From: Neisseriaceae bacterium HSC-16F19
GTDB lineage: Bacteria > Pseudomonadota > Gammaproteobacteria > Burkholderiales > Neisseriaceae
Reading direction: 5' to 3'
Length of the DNA stretch: 64,000 bases
Assembly (NCBI RefSeq): GCF_024171525.1
Contig: NZ_JALJZY010000003.1
Coordinates: 62,001-126,000 of the forward strand
The first letter of the stretch is position 1. Each line of letters begins with the position of its first letter. A program made the translations under genes and the position numbers. Positions 27,235 to 36,718 of the stretch are shown in pieces. Under the pieces are notes generated by a model. The model did no database searches. It worked only from the letters and a program-made list of their open reading frames with translations, and was not told the DNA's origin.

Positions 27235-27323
27235 GATAAAGATCACCCGTTCTCTAAAACAACCGCCCTATAGGGAAAATGTTATACTGCCGCCTTATTT
27301 ATTTCAGGCAGCCTTCCATCCGC

Positions 27324-28067
27324 ATGGATACCGCAACCAATTACATTCTGTGCATGAAATGGGGCGACAAATACGGCCCCGAGTATGTCAACCGCCTCTA
27401 CGCCATGGTGCGCAAAAACCTCACCCTGCCGTTTGAGTTCGTTTGCCTTACCGACAACCCCGCCGGGCTGGATCCGGCCATCAGCCACTACCCCATACCC
27501 GAACTGAATCTGCCCGACGGCCTGCCCGAACGCGGTTGGAAAAAACTCACCACCTTGGGCACGGATTTATACGGCCTGCAAGGCCGGGCGCTGTTTCTCG
27601 ACATCGACATCGTCATCATCGACAATATCGACAGCTTCTTCACCCAACCGCAAAGCCGCGACGACGAGGTGTGGATTATCCGCGACTGGAAAAAGCCCTG
27701 GCGCATGGTCGGCAACAGCTCCGTCTACCGCTTCAATATCGGCGCCCTGCCCGGCCTCCTGGATTATTTCCGCACCCATTTTCACGACATCCGCCAACGC
27801 TTCCGCCACGAACAGGCGTTTTTGTCCTGGTATGTGCGCGAACACCACCAACTGAGCTACTGGCCTGATGACTGGTGCTTAAGCTACAAATACCATGTGC
27901 TGAAAAAACTGCCGTTTTCGCTGTGGCAGCCGCCGGCCAAACCGCAGCACGGCAAAATCATCATCTTCCACGGCGAAGTCAATCCGCCCGACGCCATCGT
28001 CGGCGGCGGCGGCAAATGGTACCGCAAGGTGTTGCCGGCACCGTGGTTGAAGGATTATTGGCAATGA
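27324..28067 (+). CDS. Putative glycosyltransferase
   Basis: A 247-residue protein with a GT-A-like layout. ALFLDIDIVIIDNID carries a DxD metal site near residue 93, and KIIIFHGEVNPPDAI near the C-terminus resembles the acceptor-side motif of such enzymes. It begins NYILCMKWGDKYGPEYVNRLY. The start at 27324 lies just after an uptake sequence. It is followed with an ATGA overlap by a GT25 gene, so the two are co-expressed after the rfb genes. Donor and acceptor are unknown. Confidence 0.75.
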   Translation: MDTATNYILCMKWGDKYGPEYVNRLYAMVRKNLTLPFEFVCLTDNPAGLDPAISHYPIPELNLPDGLPERGWKKLTTLGTDLYGLQGRALFLDIDIVIIDNIDSFFTQPQSRDDEVWIIRDWKKPWRMVGNSSVYRFNIGALPGLLDYFRTHFHDIRQRFRHEQAFLSWYVREHHQLSYWPDDWCLSYKYHVLKKLPFSLWQPPAKPQHGKIIIFHGEVNPPDAIVGGGGKWYRKVLPAPWLKDYWQ

Positions 28068-28891
28068 TAAACAATACGGATCAAATGATTGAAGCTCTGG
28101 TAATCAACCTGCCTGACAGTGTTGATCGATTTGAATTTCAAAAAAAACAGCTCACCGGGCTGAATATTCCTTTTCAGCACCTGACTGCCGTCTCCACACG
28201 GGACATCGATGCCGTCTTATATGAAAGTTTGGCCAATGGATGGGAGCGGAAGCTCCGCCTTACTGAAGTCGCCTGCTTTCTTAGCCACAAAAAAGCTTGG
28301 GAATACGTACATAGCAGTGGAAAGCCAATGCTCATTTTAGAGGATGATGCACTGCTGGCATGTAATGCTGCCTCTTTATTAATAAAATTATTGGCACAGC
28401 CCTGTAATGTAGACTTCGTCAATTTAGAGACGCATAACCGTAAAAAAGTGGTGGGTAACCCTTTAGACATAGGCGATGACCATTTTCAATTAAAACGCCT
28501 GTATCAAGATCGTACAGGTGCTGCCGCATATATCCTGTACCCGAGCGGCGCACAAAAGCTGTTAAATAAAGCGCAAAAAAAACTGCCCGGCTTGGCAGAT
28601 GCATTTATTTCCAGCACTTATGAGCTGGATGCGTGGCAAGTATGCCCGGCGGCTGCCATACAATTGGACCAATGTCCTACCTATAATCTTTCCATTCAAG
28701 GTCCTGCCAAATCAACCATTACGCCCACTGATCCATCAAAACCATTACCCAAAAATGCCACTGACGCCATCACGTTTAAATATCGCCGCTGGGTATCCCA
28801 ACTCAGGATGGGACTGCGCCAGCTCAGCGTCATCGGCCGCAGCCGCCGTATATTAATTAATATTGATACAGACAAATTCCGACAACCGTAA
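28064..28891 (+). CDS. Glycosyltransferase family 25 (LPS biosynthesis type)
   Basis: A 275-residue protein of the family that holds the neisserial Lgt galactosyltransferases. ALVINLPDSVDRFEFQKKQL near the start, EVACFLSHKKAWEYV and the acidic PMLILEDDALL are its signatures. It overlaps the preceding gene by ATGA. The coding region is clearly more AT-rich than rfbBAC, a frequent sign of exchange in lipopolysaccharide loci. Confidence 0.85.
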   Translation: MINNTDQMIEALVINLPDSVDRFEFQKKQLTGLNIPFQHLTAVSTRDIDAVLYESLANGWERKLRLTEVACFLSHKKAWEYVHSSGKPMLILEDDALLACNAASLLIKLLAQPCNVDFVNLETHNRKKVVGNPLDIGDDHFQLKRLYQDRTGAAAYILYPSGAQKLLNKAQKKLPGLADAFISSTYELDAWQVCPAAAIQLDQCPTYNLSIQGPAKSTITPTDPSKPLPKNATDAITFKYRRWVSQLRMGLRQLSVIGRSRRILINIDTDKFRQP

Positions 28892-28912
28892 CATTAGGCG
28901 ACACAATAGATT

Positions 28913-28950
28913 TAGGGGCTGCCCAAGATAACTGGGACAGCCCCTTATAT
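28913..28950 (+). terminator. Intrinsic terminator after the GT25 gene
   Basis: AGGGGCTG and CAGCCCCT form the base of a stem with further CC/GG pairs, followed by TTATATTTAAT. Confidence 0.7.
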
Positions 28951-28954
28951 TTAA

Positions 28955-29137
28955 TATAGTCATTTAAAATAAGAACGATACGGCGTTGCTGCGCCAAGCT
29001 CGAAGAGCGCGATGTTTGTAAACCGCTAAAGCGGCAACAAAATCAGCTCCGTACTACTTGTACTGTCTGTCCCGCGGGACTTCGCTGCGCTCGCGGCTTT
29101 TTTGCTGCCTTGTCTCGTTCTGTGTTATTCGACTATA
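28955..29137. mobile_element. Correia-type element, long form (183 bp)
   Basis: The ends are TATAGTCATTTAAAATAAGA and, inverted, TATAGTCGAATAACACAGAA. The interior has GATACGGCGTTGCTGCGCC, CCGTACTACTTGTACTGTCTG and CTTGTCTCGTTCT, the Correia core. Compared with 13048-13153 it carries extra internal sequence with its own hairpins. It lies in the end of the gene at 29054-29887 and supplies that gene's last codons. Confidence 0.85.
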
Positions 29138-29887
29138 GTTCGGCGGCATGACTTTGTGTTGCCATGCTTTAAATTTGTCTGCCCATAAACGACGCTGCTT
29201 CAATACCCGATACCACATACTGCGCCCTTGGGTTTTGCGTTTGACGACAGCTCCGTCAATATCGCTCTCCATACCGCTGGCGGCCACCAAGGGCGGATAA
29301 ACAGACAAACCTTTATCATTGCCGGTCAGCCAGTGACGGAAAAAATTGTCTACCGGAGCATAAACCGGTAAAGCCTGAGCCACAAATGCCTCAGCTCCGG
29401 CACGCGACCAGATAATGCCGGTGGTGGTCATGGGGAAGTAATGCGCCCGAGCCAGCTCATGCCCGTCAATCCGGTGCAAGGGTGTAAATATCTTGCGTTT
29501 TAACGCACCGATATTAATCAGATACCAACCGGCTGACGGGTTCTCTGTCAACCAAGTCAAAAAACCGCTGGTTTTGGCCATCAAATCCGGCGCCGGCAGC
29601 ATATCGTCTTCCAATACCACGCCAAAATCGGCATCGGAAGCCAAAAAGCGGCGGGCACAATCCAAATGGCTGAAATAACACCCCAACTCCCCGCCCTTTA
29701 ATGTACGCCCCATATAAGCCAAAGCGGCGGCTTCGTTATAGTCGGCAATACTCGTCGGGTCAATCCCGCGGCCGTCATACGCACTGACCCGTTCAAATGC
29801 GACCTGCTCGGCCGCCAGTGCTTCACTGGCTTGAGTCAGGCGCTCATCACTGCCGTCCAGATTAATCAAATAGAACCGAATTTTCAT
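29054..29887 (-). CDS. Glycosyltransferase family 25, C-terminus supplied by a Correia element
   Basis: A 277-residue GT25 protein: FYLINLDGSDERLTQASEAL, GELGCYFSHLDCARRFL and FGVVLEDDMLPAPDLM are the family blocks. From about residue 251 the reading frame enters the Correia element at 28955-29137. The last 27 residues (YSRITQNETRQQ...) and the TAG stop are encoded by it. The catalytic part is intact, so the enzyme may still work. It lies 60 bases after the O-antigen ligase-like gene in the msbA transcription unit. Confidence 0.85.
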   Translation of the reverse strand: MKIRFYLINLDGSDERLTQASEALAAEQVAFERVSAYDGRGIDPTSIADYNEAAALAYMGRTLKGGELGCYFSHLDCARRFLASDADFGVVLEDDMLPAPDLMAKTSGFLTWLTENPSAGWYLINIGALKRKIFTPLHRIDGHELARAHYFPMTTTGIIWSRAGAEAFVAQALPVYAPVDNFFRHWLTGNDKGLSVYPPLVAASGMESDIDGAVVKRKTQGRSMWYRVLKQRRLWADKFKAWQHKVMPPNYSRITQNETRQQKSRERSEVPRDRQYK

Positions 29888-29947
29888 AGATAGACTGCCA
29901 TTGCATTAAAGACGGGCGGACGGATACCGGCTGCATGTAAAACGTAT

Positions 29948-31213
29948 TTACTTGCGTACACGCCACACTGTATCACCCTGTCCGCCCAAGCGACACTCCC
30001 GGCTTAATTGAAGCAGCAACATGGTGGTAATCAGACAATAAAAAGTCACATTGCTGGCAAAGCCCAAGTAGTAATCGGTCAGGCCGCCAATCATCACATA
30101 GACAACAAACGCACTGCCGGAGATAAAAATAAAACGGGTATTGCGATTGATGTTGCGGTGGCGGTAGAACAAGTACAACGGGTAGAGGAAGAAAAACATC
30201 AGCCCGGCAAAGCCGACCAGTCCGTGCACCGACAGGGTTTGCAGATAGGTATTGTGGGCATGCGGATGTTCTGCAACCAGCAAGCCTTGTTCTTTAGCCC
30301 GCACACGGGTTTCTTGGGTTTGATCCAGACCGGCACCGAAAACCGGCGCCTGTAAAAAATCCGACCATGCCAGCTTCCACATCGACAATCGTGCCCCCAA
30401 ACTGGTGTGGCTTGCCGGTTCATCTTGAACAATAACGACATCCTGCTGTGCAGAGTTGATACGGTCCATCATCACCGACTGCGGATTCATCAGTTGCCAA
30501 CCCAGAAACAATACAGACAACACTCCCGTCAGCAACACAAGCCGCTGCCCCTGGTGCCGGTACTGCCAGGCCGTCCATAACAACACCAGCGGGATAGCGA
30601 TCCATGCACCACGGCTGCCGTGCAATACCAAAACCATGACGGCAGACAAACTCATGGTCAAAACAATATAAACCCAGCCGCTGTTGCCGTTTCGGGATTG
30701 CCATTCAAAAGCGTATAGTACGCCCATCAAACACAGGGCAATGGCCGACATATCGTAAAGAATGATATACCGCACCACATAATCCAGAACAGTCCGGTCC
30801 AAATCCAGTACATATCCGGCATAGACATTCCACAGCAGGCAAAATGCCACAGCCGCCAGTATCAGCACACCCCAGTCAAACAAGTCGAGACGCGCATAGC
30901 GGTAAGCATGCACCATGGGAATAAATGCCAGCGGCAATAAATACAGCTCCAAGTTTGACAAGCTGCTGCCATTAAGCACATGGCTCAATAGCGTACTTGC
31001 CGAAAATACCGCTGCAAACAGGAATACCGACTTATCCCATTGCTGATCCCGCCAGTTTTTGATCCATAAAACCAGCGACAGCAGCAATAACAGGATCAGG
31101 GCATGACTGCGCATTTTGGTGGCCGGACCGATGATCATGCCGACAAAATACATACTGATAACGGCAATGTGTGCCATCCTCAATATTCGGGCTGATTTAT
31201 TCTCTGCTGTCAT
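29948..31213 (-). CDS. O-antigen ligase-like (Wzy/WaaL) membrane protein
   Basis: A polytopic inner-membrane protein of 421 residues with about ten to twelve hydrophobic segments. A large periplasmic loop holds SVMMDRINSAQQD and GLDQTQETRVRAKEQGLLV, then EHPHAHNTYLQTLSVHGLVG, the histidine-containing motif of the Wzy_C/O-antigen ligase family. It could join a glycan to lipid A-core or to protein. The ATG at 31213 overlaps the stop of the preceding glycosyltransferase gene. Confidence 0.85.
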   Translation of the reverse strand: MTAENKSARILRMAHIAVISMYFVGMIIGPATKMRSHALILLLLLSLVLWIKNWRDQQWDKSVFLFAAVFSASTLLSHVLNGSSLSNLELYLLPLAFIPMVHAYRYARLDLFDWGVLILAAVAFCLLWNVYAGYVLDLDRTVLDYVVRYIILYDMSAIALCLMGVLYAFEWQSRNGNSGWVYIVLTMSLSAVMVLVLHGSRGAWIAIPLVLLWTAWQYRHQGQRLVLLTGVLSVLFLGWQLMNPQSVMMDRINSAQQDVVIVQDEPASHTSLGARLSMWKLAWSDFLQAPVFGAGLDQTQETRVRAKEQGLLVAEHPHAHNTYLQTLSVHGLVGFAGLMFFFLYPLYLFYRHRNINRNTRFIFISGSAFVVYVMIGGLTDYYLGFASNVTFYCLITTMLLLQLSRECRLGGQGDTVWRVRK

Positions 31214-31893
31214 CTTTTCCGCAACCATTGTTTCATTTGCTTAAACCACGAAGGTTTGGGGTTACTCACACTCAAATTCTCACCGATATGCACACACGCG
31301 CCCGGCTGCATAAACGCCACAAAACGGTTTTGTTCCCCCTGCCAACGGGAAATATGGCGCTCTTTCTTAAAACGGCTGAAACCGCCGCTGGACTGCCACA
31401 AATCCAGCTTGGCCAAATGCGGATTAAAGGTATAGCGGTGCCATTGCTCATGCAGATGATCCAAACGGCAATAGTCGACACCCTGATACTGCAGCACGTC
31501 TATTTTTTCGGCCTCCGCTTCATAAAACGGGAAATCCGGCAGACGGCGCAAGCATACGCTGTTGATTTGCGGATGGGTCAGCAGGCTGGCGGCATTATCG
31601 AGCATCAAATCACCGTCGAATAACCAATCATCCTCACAATGGAACACATACGGCGTCTGTATGCGCCGGTACATGGCATCTACAGCGGCATGATGCCCGA
31701 CTTGGCGGCCCAAATCCACCAGCTCCCCATCGGGACACAGGGCTTTAAAAACCTCGCTCGTCGGGACATCGCCAAAGTCATTCACGGCAATAATATGGTC
31801 AAACCGAACATCTTGGGCAAACAGGCTATCCAAGGTTTGCCGCAACAGCTCGGGACGGCGGCCTATGGTCAAGCATAAAGTCACTCCCTGCAT
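31210..31893 (-). CDS. Glycosyltransferase family 2 protein
   Basis: A 227-residue GT-A protein beginning GVTLCLTIGRRPELLRQTLDSL. The DDW in YVFHCEDDWLFDG replaces the usual DxD near residue 88, and GRQVGHHAAVDAMYRRI lies before it. It sits one base after msbA and overlaps the O-antigen ligase-like gene, so it belongs to the lipopolysaccharide operon. Its sugar donor is unknown. Confidence 0.82.
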   Translation of the reverse strand: MQGVTLCLTIGRRPELLRQTLDSLFAQDVRFDHIIAVNDFGDVPTSEVFKALCPDGELVDLGRQVGHHAAVDAMYRRIQTPYVFHCEDDWLFDGDLMLDNAASLLTHPQINSVCLRRLPDFPFYEAEAEKIDVLQYQGVDYCRLDHLHEQWHRYTFNPHLAKLDLWQSSGGFSRFKKERHISRWQGEQNRFVAFMQPGACVHIGENLSVSNPKPSWFKQMKQWLRKR

Positions 31894-31894
31894 C

Positions 31895-33673
31895 TCACGA
31901 TACTCCTTCTGACTGGGAACCGGCCTGCGCTGTTACAGACTGCATTTTCTGCAGCGCAGCATACCGCCCACCTTGTGCCATCAATTCATCGTGACGGCCT
32001 GTTTCGACAATCTGCCCCTCATGCATCACCACAATCCGGTCGGCTTTTTCAATGGTGGACAGGCGGTGGGCAATCACCACCGTTGTGCGGTTTTGCATCA
32101 ACACCTCCAAAGCGGCCTGCACCAAGCGTTCAGATTCGGTATCCAGCGCACTGGTGGCCTCGTCCAAAATCAGAATCGGTGCATCTTTCAGCAGCGCCCG
32201 GGCAATGGCCAGCCGTTGGCGCTGGCCGCCGGAAAGCTTGAGTCCGTGTTCGCCTATCGGCGTATTCAGACCTTCAGGCAGCTGTTCGATGAAGCCCCAT
32301 GCATTGGCAGCTTTGGCGGCCGCAATAATATCTGCTTCGGCAACACCGTACTGCCCGTAGGCAATATTATTGGCAATGGTATCGTTAAACAGCACCACAT
32401 CCTGGCTCACCACCGCAATTTGGTCGCGCAAACTGCCCAAGGTGTAATCGCGGACATCCGTACCGCCGATACGCACCTGTCCTTCGTCGGCATCATAAAA
32501 CCGCGGAAGCAGATTGGCAGCCGTCGATTTGCCGCACCCGGACTCGCCGACCAAAGCCACCACCGTACCTTGCGGGATATGGAGACTCATGCCGTTGATG
32601 GCATTTTTTTCAGCTTGGGGATAACGAAACACCACATTATCAAACTCAATATCGCCGGTGGATACCGGTAAAACCTGCCTACCGTTATCCGGCTCTTCCG
32701 CCTCATCCAAAAAACCAAATACACTGTGTGCCGCAGCCAAACCGCCCTGCAATGCAGCCATCACCCCGGTCATGCGTTTGATGGGGTCGAACATCATCAG
32801 CATGGCGGTGAGGAAGGACATAAAATCGCCGGCGCTAAAACCGGTGCTGTGTGCCCGCCGGGCGGCAAAATACAGAATCAGCGACAAAGAAATGGCTATC
32901 AGCAACTGGGTGACTGCGCTGCTGATGGCACCGGAAGAGGCTTGTTTGACCACATTGCGCCGCAAACCCTGATTGGCCTCTTCCAAACGGCTTTGTTCAT
33001 GTGCCTGACCACCATAAACACGCACCACCCGGGCACCGTCTATGGATTCGGTCAGTACCTGCGTCATCTGGCCGACAACCTGTTGGCTTTGATGCGCCAA
33101 ACCGCGCAGGCGTTTGTTGATTTTGCGCACGCACCAAGCAATCACCGGCAGCGTAACCAAGGTAATCAGCGTCAACTGCCAATCCAGATACAGCAGCCAG
33201 ACCAACAAGCCGACTACCGTCAGGCCGTCTTTGGCAATGACCGTAATCACATTAAAACCGGCGCCGGTAATGCTGTTGGCGTCGTTGGTAATGCGCGACA
33301 TCAGCCTGCCGCGGCTGTGGTCACTGAAATAGGCCACCGGCAGACGCAACATTTTCGCAAACAGCTCGGTACGCAACTGCTGCACCATGGTGGCCGACAG
33401 ATAAGCCGTCGTGTATTCGTTGATGTAATTGGCGATGCCGCGCAAGATAAACAGGCCGACGATGGCCAGCGGCACCCAGGTCATGGCATTGAGGTTTTTT
33501 TCGACAAAGCCTTCATCAATGATGGGCTTGATCAGAGAGGCAAACACCGGGCCGGTGGCGCCCACCACCAGCATGGCCAGCACCGAGATGGCAAAATAGC
33601 GCCACAACCCCTTGAGATAAGGAATCAGGCGCTTGTATATGCCCCAGCTGTCGTCTTCTTTAAGTTGTGTCAT
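31895..33673 (-). CDS. msbA: Lipid A export ATP-binding/permease protein MsbA
   Basis: The homodimeric ABC flippase that moves lipid A-core across the inner membrane. The 592-residue half-transporter has six membrane segments in residues 1-320, Walker A GESGCGKS, the signature LSGGQRQRLAIARALL and Walker B ILILDEATSALD. The start at 33673 (MTQLKEDDSWGIYKRL) matches homologues; the frame is open much further upstream but without similarity. It heads an operon with GT2, ligase-like and GT25 genes. Confidence 0.94.
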   Translation of the reverse strand: MTQLKEDDSWGIYKRLIPYLKGLWRYFAISVLAMLVVGATGPVFASLIKPIIDEGFVEKNLNAMTWVPLAIVGLFILRGIANYINEYTTAYLSATMVQQLRTELFAKMLRLPVAYFSDHSRGRLMSRITNDANSITGAGFNVITVIAKDGLTVVGLLVWLLYLDWQLTLITLVTLPVIAWCVRKINKRLRGLAHQSQQVVGQMTQVLTESIDGARVVRVYGGQAHEQSRLEEANQGLRRNVVKQASSGAISSAVTQLLIAISLSLILYFAARRAHSTGFSAGDFMSFLTAMLMMFDPIKRMTGVMAALQGGLAAAHSVFGFLDEAEEPDNGRQVLPVSTGDIEFDNVVFRYPQAEKNAINGMSLHIPQGTVVALVGESGCGKSTAANLLPRFYDADEGQVRIGGTDVRDYTLGSLRDQIAVVSQDVVLFNDTIANNIAYGQYGVAEADIIAAAKAANAWGFIEQLPEGLNTPIGEHGLKLSGGQRQRLAIARALLKDAPILILDEATSALDTESERLVQAALEVLMQNRTTVVIAHRLSTIEKADRIVVMHEGQIVETGRHDELMAQGGRYAALQKMQSVTAQAGSQSEGVS

Positions 33674-33738
33674 GCAATATCCGAAACAAAGGCAAGGCTG
33701 CCTGAAACAATGATTGGTCATTATGGGGACAAACCGGC

Positions 33739-34698
33739 CTAAATCCACCCCGCCGAGCGCAGCAGCGCAATTCCGGCCGCAGCCACCGGCATGGCACCCA
33801 CGGTGGTCAGGCCGACGATATTGGCCGCGGCCACATCGTTGGCGCCCATGGCCTTGGCCATCACATAGCTGGCGGCGGCCACCGGCGCGGCCATCATCAT
33901 AAACAAAATCCCCAGCGCCATACCTTCGAGACCGAACAGCCAGCCCACCAGCACCGCCAACAGCGGCGATACGATGAGCCGCCCCAAACTCGACCACAGG
34001 GAAATGTCCGATACCTTGAACAGCGATTTCACATCCAGAGTGGCGCCGGCGCAAATCAAGGCCAGCGGCAGTGCAATCACCGCCAGATAATGACCGGTCT
34101 GCTGTAACAGCGTCGGTACCGGCAAAGCTATGGCCCGCGCCGCCAAGGCGGCCAAAATACCCAGAATCAGCGGGTTGAGGGCAATCTGGCGCAGCATCAA
34201 ACCCGCTTTCAGGCCGCCGGAGCCGCCTTGGGCACGGCTTAAAGTCAGTACCGCCAGCACATTATAAAGCAGGGTCATGCTGCCGCCGTACACCGCACCC
34301 GCCGCCACCCCGGCCTGACCGTAGGCGCTGGACACAAAGGCCAGCCCGACAATCATGGTATTGGCGCGGTACACGCCTTGCACAAACACGCCTTTGTCGC
34401 GCACATCGGGAATCTTCCACGCCGCCACCGCCTCGGCACCGAAAAACAGCAGCAAACTCGCCAGCGCCCCGGCGCCAATCAGCGCCAGCTGGCTGCCGTA
34501 ATCGGTATCGTTGGCATAAATGCTGAAAAACAACAGCGCAGGCATGGAATAGCGGAACACCAATTTGGAAGCCTGGTCGCAAAACGGGCCGTCCACCTGG
34601 CCGCTGCGGCGCAAAAACCAGCCCAAACCCAGCAGCAATATGCTGGGCATGGTCACCGATAGGGCAAACTGCGCCGCATCCCAAAAATCCGTGCTCAT
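33739..34698 (-). CDS. AEC-family transporter
   Basis: A 319-residue inner-membrane protein with about ten helices in two inverted halves, of the auxin efflux carrier/malonate transporter family. Typical elements are PSILLLGLGWFLRRSGQV at the N-terminus and LPLALICAGATLDVKSL in the second half. The substrate is not known. It stands between msbA and the divergent rmuC gene. Confidence 0.85.
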   Translation of the reverse strand: MSTDFWDAAQFALSVTMPSILLLGLGWFLRRSGQVDGPFCDQASKLVFRYSMPALLFFSIYANDTDYGSQLALIGAGALASLLLFFGAEAVAAWKIPDVRDKGVFVQGVYRANTMIVGLAFVSSAYGQAGVAAGAVYGGSMTLLYNVLAVLTLSRAQGGSGGLKAGLMLRQIALNPLILGILAALAARAIALPVPTLLQQTGHYLAVIALPLALICAGATLDVKSLFKVSDISLWSSLGRLIVSPLLAVLVGWLFGLEGMALGILFMMMAAPVAAASYVMAKAMGANDVAAANIVGLTTVGAMPVAAAGIALLRSAGWI

Positions 34699-34835
34699 GC
34701 CAGAAAACCGTTTCCGTTCAGGCTGCCTGAAAACAGCCGCAAAGGCCGCATCTTACCACTTGCAGCTGTGATACTATAGGGCGAACTGGTATTTCGCCAG
34801 CGCCCGCTTGTTCATTCTGAATATAATCGTTGTTT

Positions 34836-36602
34836 ATGACCCTCACCGACCCTTCTTTGTTCTGGCTTATTCTTATTCTCGCCGTATGTATCAGCGCCCT
34901 CCTTGCCTGGCTGTGGGCACAGGCACGCACCCGCGCCCTTTTGCAGCCGCAAATCGAACACTGGCAGCAACAGGCCGCTGCCGGGCAGGCCGAATGCGCG
35001 CGCCTGCAAACGGAAAACCAATACCGCCAGCAGGAATACCAAGAGGCCGCTGCCGCGCGGCAACAGCTGCAACAGGAGCTTAACGGCACCCAGCAACGCC
35101 TGCATGTGGCTGAAACCGAAAACCGCCAGCTCGCGCCCCTGAAACAACAATGGCAGGAGGGTCAGGCCCAGATTCGCCAGTTGCAGGAGCAACAGCAACA
35201 GCAGCATGGCCGTCTGGCGGCAACGCAGCAGCAGCTGCACAACTGGCAGGCCAAGGAGAGCGAATGGCAGCAACTGGCGGAAGAGCACCGCCAACTGCAA
35301 GAGCAATACCGCCACAACCACGGCCGCCTGAGTGCCGCCCAGCAGGAGCTGCAAAGCTGGCAAGCCAAGGAGGGCGAATGGCAGCAACTGGCCGAAGAAC
35401 ACCGCCAACTGCAACAGCAATACAGCGATGTGCAATTGATGCACGAACGCCTGCACACCCAGTTGCAGCAGGAGCGCGAAGCGCATGCGGAAAAGCTGGC
35501 GCTCTTGGACGAAGCCCGCGCCACTTTAAGCCAGCAGTTCAAAAACCTCGCCAATGAGATTCTGGAAGAAAAAAGCCAGCGTTTCAGCAGCCAAAACCAG
35601 CAACAAATCAATCAATTGCTGCAACCCCTGCACGAGCGCATGCAGGGCTTCAGCCAGCTGATTCAAAACACCTACGAAAAAGAAACCAAGGAGCGCGGCA
35701 CGCTGGAGGCCGAGCTCAAACGCCTGCAACAGCTCAATACCCAGCTGCACAGCGATGCCAAGGCACTCACCGATGCCCTCACCGGTGTGCGCAACAAGCA
35801 GCAGGGCAATTGGGGCGAGATGATTTTGGAAACCGTGCTGGAAAACTCCGGCCTGCAAAAAGGGCGCGAATACCGCATTCAGGCAGCCGCCACCCGCACC
35901 GACGACGACGGCCAGCAACGCCGCCTGCAACCGGACGTGCTCATCGACCTGCCCGACAACAAACAAATCATCATCGACGCCAAAGTGTCGCTCACCGCCT
36001 ATGTGCGCTACACCCAGGCCGAAGATGCCGACACCGCCGCGCGCGAGCTGGCAGCGCATGTGCAGTCGGTGCGCCAGCACATCAAAGGCTTAGCGGGCAA
36101 GTCTTACAGCGACATCGACGGCCTGCACACCCTCGATTTTGTGTTTATGTTTATCCCGGTCGAGCCCGCCTATCTGCTGGCGCTGCAACAGGACAACCAA
36201 TTGTTTGACGAATGCTTCCAGCAACGCATCATGCTGGTCGGCCCCAGCACCCTGCTGGCCACCCTGCGCACCGTGGCCAATATCTGGCGCAACGAGCAGC
36301 AAAACCAGAATGCCTTGGCGATTGCCAGCGAAGGCGGCAAACTGCTGGATAAATTTGTCGGCTTTGTGACGACCTTGGAGGGTGTGGGCAAAAATATCAG
36401 CCAAGCACAAAACGCCTATCAAACCGCCATGAAGCAACTGAAAACCGGCCCAGGCAACTTAGTCCGCCGTGCCGAAAAACTACGTGAGCTCGGCGTCAAA
36501 TCTACCAAAAAACTGCCTGCCGCTTATGCGCAATACGATGACGGCGAAGATGAAACCATCCCCGCCCTGCCTGCACAAACCGATACCGATTCCATTAAAT
36601 AA
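34836..36602 (+). CDS. rmuC: DNA recombination protein RmuC
   Basis: A membrane-anchored protein with a nuclease-like domain that limits recombination between inverted repeats. Residues 5-25 form one membrane helix, and 30-270 are a glutamine-rich coiled coil. The RmuC domain spans about 300-530, with GNWGEMILETVLENSGL and PDVLIDLPDNKQIIIDAKVSL. The coiled coil holds a 38-residue tandem duplication (DNA period 114 bp, from 35208 and 35322). A TATAAT at 34822-34827 lies only eight bases before the ATG, so the message could be nearly leaderless. Confidence 0.93.
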   Translation: MTLTDPSLFWLILILAVCISALLAWLWAQARTRALLQPQIEHWQQQAAAGQAECARLQTENQYRQQEYQEAAAARQQLQQELNGTQQRLHVAETENRQLAPLKQQWQEGQAQIRQLQEQQQQQHGRLAATQQQLHNWQAKESEWQQLAEEHRQLQEQYRHNHGRLSAAQQELQSWQAKEGEWQQLAEEHRQLQQQYSDVQLMHERLHTQLQQEREAHAEKLALLDEARATLSQQFKNLANEILEEKSQRFSSQNQQQINQLLQPLHERMQGFSQLIQNTYEKETKERGTLEAELKRLQQLNTQLHSDAKALTDALTGVRNKQQGNWGEMILETVLENSGLQKGREYRIQAAATRTDDDGQQRRLQPDVLIDLPDNKQIIIDAKVSLTAYVRYTQAEDADTAARELAAHVQSVRQHIKGLAGKSYSDIDGLHTLDFVFMFIPVEPAYLLALQQDNQLFDECFQQRIMLVGPSTLLATLRTVANIWRNEQQNQNALAIASEGGKLLDKFVGFVTTLEGVGKNISQAQNAYQTAMKQLKTGPGNLVRRAEKLRELGVKSTKKLPAAYAQYDDGEDETIPALPAQTDTDSIK

Positions 36603-36704
36603 TACCCATTCAGAAACACAGCTAACAAGGCGGCGAGCCGAAGACAGTACAGATAGTACGGCGAGGCGAGACAACGCGGTTAGATGTGTTTATGGATGGG
36701 TATA
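36602..36704. repeat. Correia-related element with ATACCCAT ends
   Basis: The core (CCGAAGACAGTACAGATAGTACGGCGAGGCGAGACAACGC, split here by comparison) matches the middle of Correia elements. The terminal inverted repeat is ATACCCATTCAGAAACACA / TATACCCATCCATAAACACA, not TATAGT. It starts at the rmuC stop codon and is about 103 bp long. Confidence 0.7.
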
Positions 36705-36718
36705 GGCTGCCTGAAAAT

